Below are positions 1-5,233 of a stretch of DNA of 6,778 nucleotides, piece after piece. Position numbers and translations under genes: made by a program. The notes beneath the pieces are model-generated. The model saw only the letters and a program-made list of their open reading frames with translations, did no database searches and had not been told where the DNA came from. Location of the stretch: positions 1 through 6,778 of the forward strand of contig JACCSV010000279.1 in assembly GCA_013812805.1 (NCBI GenBank). The letters are read 5' to 3'. The number at the start of each line of letters is the position of its first letter. The stretch's first letter is position 1. The DNA is from Sphingomonas sp. (GTDB lineage: Bacteria > Pseudomonadota > Alphaproteobacteria > Sphingomonadales > Sphingomonadaceae).

Positions 1-1038
1 GAAGCGCCGTTCAACGAGGCCGAGCATGCGGCCGAGGTCGCGAAACACCTCGGCACCGTCCACAACGAGCATTATGTGACGGTCCGCGAAGCCCGCGACG
101 TCATTCCGTTGCTGCCGGCGATGTACGACGAGCCGTTCGCCGATTCTTCACAGATCCCGACTTTCCTGGTCAGCCGCTTCGCTCGCGAGCAGGTGACGGT
201 GGCGCTGACCGGCGATGGCGGCGACGAATTGTTCGGCGGGTACAATAGGCACTTCCACGGGCCGCGTCTGTGGGATCGGATCGAGAAGGTGCCGCCATCG
301 CTTCGAGCGGTCGCCGGCGCTGCATTGGGGAGACTGCCGGCGCCGGTCTGGCAGGGCGCGGCGTCGCTGCTCGCCGGCCAGCGCCAGCCGAGCTTTGCTC
401 CCAAGCTCCAGAAGGCGCTGCGGGTGTCGGGGTCCGCGCGCAGCTTCGAGGATGCCTACCGAGCGCTGCTGAACGAATGGAGCTTCGAGCAATCCCCGGT
501 GCTCGGCGCGCAGGGGACGGCGGGTTCCTGCGCCTTCGATTGCGGCGCCGAGGCGCCCAACGCGGTGCGGGCAATGTATTGCGACGCGATCGACTATCTG
601 CCCGGGGACATCCTGTGCAAGGTCGACCGAGCGTCGATGGCGGTCAGCCTCGAGACGAGGGTCCCGTTCCTCGACCATCGCGTTGCCGCGCTGGCAGCGC
701 GGATTCCGATCGAGATGAAGGTGCGCGGCGGGACGGGAAAAGCGATTTTGCGCAAGCTTCTCTACCGGCACGTGCCGCGTGAGCTGGTCGAGCGACCCAA
801 GGCGGGTTTCGCGGTCCCGGTCGGCGAGTGGCTAAAGGGCCCGCTTCGGGCCTGGGGCGAGGAATTGCTGGATCCGCTGGCGATGGCTGCGGAGGGCTGG
901 TTCGATTCCGCCGTAGTTCAGCGCCGCTGGCGCGACCATCTCAGCGGCCGGCGGGATTCAACCGCTGCGTTGTGGTCGATCCTGATGTTCCAGGCGTGGC
1001 TGCGGGCGCAGCGAGACGAAATTCGCGCCGCTGCCTAG
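1..1038 (+). CDS. asnB: Asparagine synthase (glutamine-hydrolyzing), C-terminal part, cut by left edge
   Basis: This is the synthetase half of an AsnB-type enzyme, which activates a carboxylate with ATP and amidates it with ammonia from glutamine. The frame is open from base 1 (EAPFNEAEHAAEVAKHLG...), so the glutaminase domain and the SGGLDS-type ATP loop lie upstream. Visible family motifs are GDGGDELFGGYN at 211-246, DILCKVDRASMA at 607-642, ETRVPFLDHRV at 652-684 and ERPKAGFAVP at 790-819; all are standard for the family. The protein ends in TAG at 1036-1038, after a typical MFQAWL tail. The GDGGDELFGGYNRH form, rather than the GEGSDE of E. coli AsnB, resembles enzymes found in exopolysaccharide or O-antigen clusters, which may amidate sugar acids instead of making free asparagine. 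That role is inference; the family call is firm. It is convergent with the lytic transglycosylase gene. Confidence 0.95.
   Translation, partial: EAPFNEAEHAAEVAKHLGTVHNEHYVTVREARDVIPLLPAMYDEPFADSSQIPTFLVSRFAREQVTVALTGDGGDELFGGYNRHFHGPRLWDRIEKVPPSLRAVAGAALGRLPAPVWQGAASLLAGQRQPSFAPKLQKALRVSGSARSFEDAYRALLNEWSFEQSPVLGAQGTAGSCAFDCGAEAPNAVRAMYCDAIDYLPGDILCKVDRASMAVSLETRVPFLDHRVAALAARIPIEMKVRGGTGKAILRKLLYRHVPRELVERPKAGFAVPVGEWLKGPLRAWGEELLDPLAMAAEGWFDSAVVQRRWRDHLSGRRDSTAALWSILMFQAWLRAQRDEIRAAA
1035..1038. other. CTAG palindrome serving as stop codon of both convergent genes
   Basis: The four bases CTAG hold the TAG stop of asnB on the plus strand (1036-1038) and the TAG stop of the transglycosylase on the minus strand (1037-1035). 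There is no spacer between the genes, so any terminator for either transcript must lie inside the other gene. I saw no obvious hairpin with a T-tract on either side. Confidence 0.95.
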
Positions 1039-2756
1039 CGAGCAGTCGGAAACGGCGGCCAACGATGCTGGGCAAGCGCCGACAGGCTCGCCGCCGGCCG
1101 CCCGTCAAGTCCTTCGTACACCCAAAGGTTACGCATCACCGCCGGCACGTAATAGCGGGTTTCCCAATAAGGGATGCTTTCGATCCACAGCACGGGATCG
1201 CCGCGGTCCTGGATCGACGCCCAGCGCGCCACCGGCACCGGCCCGGCGTTGTACGACGCAATGACCTTGGGCAGCTGGTTGCGGGTGGCGCTTGATGCGC
1301 GCAACCGTTCGATAAAGCTCTGACCGAATTCCAGATTGTACCGCGGGTCGAACAGCGAGGCGGGCGAGTAGGGAAGGCCGGCGGCACGCGCCATGTCAGA
1401 CGCAGTTCCCGGGCGGACTTGGAGCAGCCCGGTGGCGCCAATCGGGCTGACTGCGCTCGACTGGAAACTGGATTCCTGGATCGCGTGGGCGAAAGCGAGG
1501 GCCGGCTCTACCCGCCAGCCGCGCACCGGAGTCCAGTTGGGCGTCGGATAGCGGTCGGCGGCGGCGACCCTGGCGCCGCGCTGGCCGTTGGTGGCAAGCC
1601 AGTATTGGCTCCCGGCAAGGTCGAGGCGCTTGGCAACCGCCACCAGGCCCTGCTGGTCGCCAGGAGCGCCGATCCGCGCCTGGTGGCGAAGCATTTGGTC
1701 GGCAAGCGACCGCTCGCCGATCCGGGCGAGCTCGACGGCGCGCCGGATGTTGGGAACGGCGTCGATGCCCGCCGTCGAGACCGGCCTTGCCGGTGAGATC
1801 CGGGTCTCCGCACCCAACGTCTCGCGCGCGAGCAGTCCGTAAAAGCTTTCCGGCGACTGGCTGGCCGCCCCCAGTAGCGCCGCCACCGCCTGCGGACGAC
1901 GGCAGGCCTGCTCGGCCCTGGCCGCCCAGTAATATGCCCCGGTTCGAAGCTCGCGCTGGCGAGTGACCGCGCTGACGTAGCGGAACGATCGGGTGGCGGC
2001 GTTGCAATCATTGAGACGCCATGACGCCAGGCCCGACACCCAGGCCGCCGCGGCGGACCATTCGCCGGTGGCACCAAGGCGGCCGGAGTCTGCAACGCGC
2101 CGGGCGTGCGCGTCCTGGCTGGTGACATAATATAGCCACGCGACCCGCTGCCAGGCTTCGGCGCGAGCTTCGAACGACAGCATCGGCGCCTGCGTCATCA
2201 CCAGATATTCGGCGCCGGCCGCATCGTTGGCGTCGACATAAGGCTCAAGCTGCTTGCGAAGCTCGTCGGCGAGCGGCTCCCCGCTGACCGGCCGGGCGCG
2301 GGAGCGGCCGGGGGCAGCGCCGAGGCTGACGACCGGACGGCGGGCGACGATCAGCGGCGCGGCAAGTGCGCCGCGCGCGGTCGCCATCCGGGCGAGCTGC
2401 TCGGCCTGGGGAAGGTCAGGTGCTTCGGCAAGCAGCGCCTGGATTTCGAGGAGCGAGACCACCGGCGAGTTTCTCGCGGTAAACAGCTCCGCCCTGGCAA
2501 CCGCGGTCAGGGGGCTTCGCGGTAGCGTCGCGATGGCGAGGCGAGCACCTGGCCAATTGCCATTGCGGATGCCGGCGAACACGCCCTGCCAGTCCCGGGG
2601 GACGAACACCGGCGCGGCGATGACGGGAGGCGGGGCCGGCCGCACCACTGCAGGCGGCTGGGCCGGGTTCGTGACCGGCAGCGGCGCCAGCGGGTCCTGA
2701 GCGAAGGCCGGCGTGGCACTGGCGGCGGCGGCCGCGGCGATCCAGAAAAATCTCAC
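1035..2756 (-). CDS. Secreted soluble lytic murein transglycosylase (Slt70-like), GTG start
   Basis: This 573-residue enzyme should cleave the MurNAc-GlcNAc bond of peptidoglycan in the periplasm, leaving a 1,6-anhydro end. The GTG start was chosen because it opens a clear signal peptide, MRFFWIAAAAAASATPAFA, with likely cleavage before Gln20. A Pro/Ala-rich linker follows (about residues 21-55), then a long alpha-helical region like the Slt70 superhelix (about 55-400), then the SLT catalytic domain (about 405-545). The catalytic Glu428 is in IQESSF; GLLQV at 443-447 and YNAG at 502-505 are the other family 1A motifs. The frame stays open upstream to 3113, but that part is low-complexity and antisense-like, lying over the glycosylase gene. 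The GTG overlaps the glycosylase TGA stop by 4 nt (GTGA), suggesting coupled translation; upstream there is only a weak GGA. The protein is slightly shorter than E. coli Slt70. Confidence 0.93.
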   Translation of the reverse strand: MRFFWIAAAAAASATPAFAQDPLAPLPVTNPAQPPAVVRPAPPPVIAAPVFVPRDWQGVFAGIRNGNWPGARLAIATLPRSPLTAVARAELFTARNSPVVSLLEIQALLAEAPDLPQAEQLARMATARGALAAPLIVARRPVVSLGAAPGRSRARPVSGEPLADELRKQLEPYVDANDAAGAEYLVMTQAPMLSFEARAEAWQRVAWLYYVTSQDAHARRVADSGRLGATGEWSAAAAWVSGLASWRLNDCNAATRSFRYVSAVTRQRELRTGAYYWAARAEQACRRPQAVAALLGAASQSPESFYGLLARETLGAETRISPARPVSTAGIDAVPNIRRAVELARIGERSLADQMLRHQARIGAPGDQQGLVAVAKRLDLAGSQYWLATNGQRGARVAAADRYPTPNWTPVRGWRVEPALAFAHAIQESSFQSSAVSPIGATGLLQVRPGTASDMARAAGLPYSPASLFDPRYNLEFGQSFIERLRASSATRNQLPKVIASYNAGPVPVARWASIQDRGDPVLWIESIPYWETRYYVPAVMRNLWVYEGLDGRPAASLSALAQHRWPPFPTAR

Positions 2757-3460
2757 TTGGGCTTTTCCATCAACAGCAAGAGGTCGCTCCACGCCCGGGC
2801 TTTTTCCGACGGGCGAGTGAGCAGAAAGCGTGGGTGGAAAGTGGCTACGGTGCGAACCCCTTCGACCTGGTGAACATGGCCCCGCGCGTCGATCAGCGGC
2901 TTTCCGAGCAGCGCTCGCGCCGGAGCATCGCCGAACAGGATCAAGCGCTTGGGGGCGGCAAGGGCCACATGCCGGCGCGCGGCTTCGCCGCAATCGGCGA
3001 GCTGCTCGGGCGAGAGCTTGGCGCCTGGCGAATAGAAACAAGTGAGGTTGGCGCAATACGCCTGGTCGGGCGTGAAGCCGATCGCCGCCAGCATCCGCTG
3101 CGCCAGCTCCCAAGCCTCGCCGCCGATCGGTCGCCCCGAAGCCGCCTCGTCGCGCCCCGGGGGCTCGGCGAGCAGCATCACTTCCGCAGAGTCCGCGCCC
3201 TGGGGCAGGATCGGCTTGGCGCCCTTGGCGGCAAGGGGGGCGTCGGAAGCGCTGGATAGCCAGGTGTGGAAGGCCTCCAGGCTCGAGGGGTATTCAGCCT
3301 CGGCCGGTGCGGGTGCCTTGATCGGCGCCGGCGCGCTCGGAGCGGCTTCGAGCCAATTGCGCGGCTGTTCCTGGGCCATCGCGTCGACGCCGCTCTCCAG
3401 CCACCAGCGCAATGCGCTCGCAGCCTCGGCCTCGCTGATCGCAGCCTTGTCCCCACCCAT
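2753..3460 (-). CDS. Uracil-DNA glycosylase superfamily protein (family 4-like), first cysteine pair missing
   Basis: This 235-residue protein resembles family 4 uracil-DNA glycosylases, which remove uracil from DNA and normally carry a [4Fe-4S] cluster. Residues 1-35 are a helical N-terminal extension of a kind I recall in alphaproteobacterial members, then an Ala/Pro linker (about 39-56), then the UDG fold. Motif 1 reads AEPPGRDE (98-105) followed by GRPIGG (109-114), where family 4 has GE-A/G-PG...GRPFVG. The motif 3 equivalent is FHPRFLL (208-214). Cys141 and Cys157, 15 residues apart, match the second cluster cysteine pair. The region where the first C-x2-C is expected reads SSASDAP (69-75), without cysteine; Cys136 is an extra one. 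The only in-frame start is the ATG at 3460, with no clear Shine-Dalgarno. It leads the unit with the transglycosylase and is divergent from ETF-QO. The superfamily is clear; activity on uracil is not assured. Confidence 0.85.
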   Translation of the reverse strand: MGGDKAAISEAEAASALRWWLESGVDAMAQEQPRNWLEAAPSAPAPIKAPAPAEAEYPSSLEAFHTWLSSASDAPLAAKGAKPILPQGADSAEVMLLAEPPGRDEAASGRPIGGEAWELAQRMLAAIGFTPDQAYCANLTCFYSPGAKLSPEQLADCGEAARRHVALAAPKRLILFGDAPARALLGKPLIDARGHVHQVEGVRTVATFHPRFLLTRPSEKARAWSDLLLLMEKPK

Positions 3461-3479
3461 TCGCCGACTGTCTCGGCCA

Positions 3480-3495
3480 TTGACGGTGCGGTCAA
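3480..3495. repeat. Inverted repeat TTGAC-N6-GTCAA, possible operator or paired -35 elements
   Basis: TTGACGGTGCGGTCAA has perfect 5-bp arms around a 6-nt centre. It lies 20 nt from the glycosylase start and 91 nt from the ETF-QO start. It can be read as a small dimeric regulator site or as two overlapping -35 boxes facing in opposite directions. Short palindromes of this size also arise by chance, so the functional reading is tentative. Confidence 0.35.
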
Positions 3496-3531
3496 GGAAT
3501 GGGCAGTGCAGTAGCGCCGAGACGAGTCCGG

Positions 3532-3550
3532 GACGCGACGAGACGCGACG
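3532..3550 (+). repeat. Short direct repeat GACGCGACG-A-GACGCGACG
   Basis: Two identical 9-mers (3532-3540 and 3542-3550) are separated by one A, followed by a further CGAG. They lie in the probable 5' leader of the ETF-QO transcript. The sequence is low-complexity GC-rich DNA, and I see no pairing that would make a defined riboswitch or attenuator. Confidence 0.6.
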
Positions 3551-3575
3551 CGAGCCGCGCGAGAGCGGGAGTGCG

Positions 3576-3582
3576 AGAGGAG
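3576..3582 (+). promoter_or_regulatory. Ribosome binding site of ETF-QO (AGAGGAG)
   Basis: AGAGGAG ends 4 nt before the ATG at 3587. It is the best Shine-Dalgarno match upstream of any start in the window. It favours this ATG over the in-frame ATG at 3605, which has no such site. Confidence 0.75.
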
Positions 3583-3586
3583 CGCA

Positions 3587-5233
3587 ATGAGCGAACGCGA
3601 AGCCATGCACTATGACGTGGTGATCGTCGGCGGAGGCCCGGCGGGGCTTTCGGCGGCGATCAGGCTGAAGCAGCTGGCGGCAAAGAGCGGGCGCGAGCTT
3701 GGCGTTTGCGTGCTCGAGAAGGGCAGCGAAATCGGTGCGCATATCCTGTCCGGCGCGGTGGTCGATCCCAAGGCGCTGGACGAGTTGATCCCCGACTGGA
3801 AGGACAAGGGATCGCCGCTGACTGTGCCGGTGACCCAGAACCTTCACTGGCTGCTGACGAGGAAGCGCAAGATGGCGCTGCCCGAACTGCTGATGCCGCC
3901 GTTCATGCGCAACAAGGACACCTACAGCGTCAGCCTCGGCAATTTCTCCCGCTGGCTCGCCGGCCAGGCCGAGGCGCTCGGGGTCGAGATCTTCCCGGGT
4001 TTCGCCGCCGCCGAAGTGCTGTTCCACGAGGACGGATCGGTGAAGGGCGTTGCCACGGGAGACATGGGGGTCGCCCGCGATGGCACCCATCGCGCCGATC
4101 ACCAGCCGGGCATCGAGCTCCACGCCCGTTACACCTTCTTCGCGGAGGGCGTGCGCGGCCACTTGACCAAGGAGCTGACCCGCATCTTCGACCTGCGCAA
4201 GGACAGCGGGCCGCAGGTCTTCGGCCTTGGGGTCAAGGAGTTGTGGGACGTTCCTGCCGACAAGCATAAGCCGGGGCGTGTGATCCACACCCAAGGCTGG
4301 CCGCTTGAGGACGCGTGGGGCGGGGGGTTCCTGTACCATCAGGACAATGGCCAGGTGGCGTTGGGCTTCGTCGTCGCACTCGATTATGAAAACCCATATC
4401 TGTCGCCATTCGAGGAAATGCAGCGCTGGAAGATGCATCCGGCGATCCGTGCCGAGATCGAGGGGGGGCGCCGGGTCTCCTACGGCGCTCGCGCGATCAA
4501 CGAGGGCGGGTACCAAGCGATCCCGCAGTTGGTGTTCCCCGGAGGCGCGTTGATCGGCTGCTCAGCCGGGTTCGTGAACGTGCCGCGGATCAAGGGCACG
4601 CATACGGCGATGAAATCGGCGATGCTCGCTGCCGAGGCTGCGTTCGAGGCGATTTCTAACGACCGCTCAGGGGATCTGCTGGACGCTTATTCCGCCGCCT
4701 TGCACTCGAGCTGGGTCGCCGAGGAATTGAAACTGGTCCGCAACGCCCAGCCGGCGGTGTCCCACTGGGGCGGGATCGCCGGCTCGCTTTACGCGGGGAT
4801 CGACATGTGGCTCGGCCATCTTGGCCTGAAGCTTCCCTGGACCTTGCGGCACAAGGCCGACCACAAGACGCTGCGGCGCAAGGACCATGTCCGGCCGATC
4901 GTCTATCCCAAGCCGGACGGCGTGCTGACCTTTGACCGTCTTTCGTCGGTGTTTCTGTCGAACACCAATCATGAGGAGGACCAGCCGGTTCACCTGACGC
5001 TCAAGGACGCGGCGATACCGGTGGAGGTCAACCTGGCCGAATATGCCGGGCCCGAGCAGCGTTATTGCCCGGCCGGCGTTTATGAATATGTCGAGGAGGG
5101 CGGGCGTCCGCGCCTGCAGATCAATGCCCAGAATTGCGTTCACTGCAAAACCTGCGACATCAAGGACCCGACCCAGAACATCAACTGGGTCGTGCCCGAA
5201 GGCGGTGGAGGCCCCAATTATCCGAACATGTAG
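3587..5233 (+). CDS. Electron transfer flavoprotein-ubiquinone oxidoreductase (ETF-QO, ETFDH)
   Basis: This 548-residue inner-membrane-associated flavoprotein takes electrons from reduced ETF, loaded by acyl-CoA and other dehydrogenases, and passes them to ubiquinone. The N-terminus has the FAD dinucleotide fold YDVVIVGGGPAG (residues 9-20). The second FAD-contact segment is GCSAGFVNVPRIKGTHTAMK (324-343), highly characteristic of the family. A hydrophobic stretch near 405-420 (IDMWLGHLGLKLPW) fits monotopic membrane attachment. The C-terminal ferredoxin-like domain holds all four [4Fe-4S] ligands: Cys494, Cys517, Cys520 and Cys523, the last three in CVHCKTC. Length is normal for bacterial members and nothing is truncated. 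The ATG at 3587 has a strong ribosome binding site. The ETF subunit genes are not in this window. The end of the gene probably overlaps the start of the downstream TPR gene, implying co-transcription. Confidence 0.98.
   Translation: MSEREAMHYDVVIVGGGPAGLSAAIRLKQLAAKSGRELGVCVLEKGSEIGAHILSGAVVDPKALDELIPDWKDKGSPLTVPVTQNLHWLLTRKRKMALPELLMPPFMRNKDTYSVSLGNFSRWLAGQAEALGVEIFPGFAAAEVLFHEDGSVKGVATGDMGVARDGTHRADHQPGIELHARYTFFAEGVRGHLTKELTRIFDLRKDSGPQVFGLGVKELWDVPADKHKPGRVIHTQGWPLEDAWGGGFLYHQDNGQVALGFVVALDYENPYLSPFEEMQRWKMHPAIRAEIEGGRRVSYGARAINEGGYQAIPQLVFPGGALIGCSAGFVNVPRIKGTHTAMKSAMLAAEAAFEAISNDRSGDLLDAYSAALHSSWVAEELKLVRNAQPAVSHWGGIAGSLYAGIDMWLGHLGLKLPWTLRHKADHKTLRRKDHVRPIVYPKPDGVLTFDRLSSVFLSNTNHEEDQPVHLTLKDAAIPVEVNLAEYAGPEQRYCPAGVYEYVEEGGRPRLQINAQNCVHCKTCDIKDPTQNINWVVPEGGGGPNYPNM

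Larger units (their letters stand above)
3461..3586. promoter_or_regulatory. Divergent intergenic region between glycosylase and ETF-QO genes
   Basis: These 126 nt are the only non-coding DNA in the window and must hold the promoters for both directions unless transcription enters from elsewhere. Candidate -35 hexamers exist on both strands inside one inverted repeat: TTGACG at 3480-3485 on plus and TTGACC at 3495-3490 on minus. The matching -10 positions at a 17-nt spacer are poor (GCAGTG at 3503-3508 on plus, GACAGT at 3472-3467 on minus). The promoter assignments are therefore weak; that promoters lie in this region follows from the gene arrangement. Confidence 0.6.

Noticed and set aside
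148..782. Alternative open frames on both strands within asnB
   Set aside because: They are compositional shadows; the asnB frame carries all the family motifs across the same bases.
1000..1080. Intrinsic terminator between asnB and the transglycosylase gene
   Set aside because: There is no intergenic space, and I found no convincing stem followed by a T-run on either strand.
2757..3113. Upstream extension of the transglycosylase frame
   Set aside because: It overlaps the glycosylase coding sequence in another frame, is arginine-rich and low in complexity, and would bury the clear signal peptide that begins at the GTG at 2756.
3605..3607. ATG at 3605 as the ETF-QO start
   Set aside because: It has no ribosome binding site, while ATG 3587 has AGGAG four bases upstream.
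3461..4516. Upstream extension of the glycosylase frame on the minus strand
   Set aside because: It lies opposite the ETF-QO gene, has no family similarity, and the glycosylase ATG at 3460 fits the start of its helical N-terminal region.
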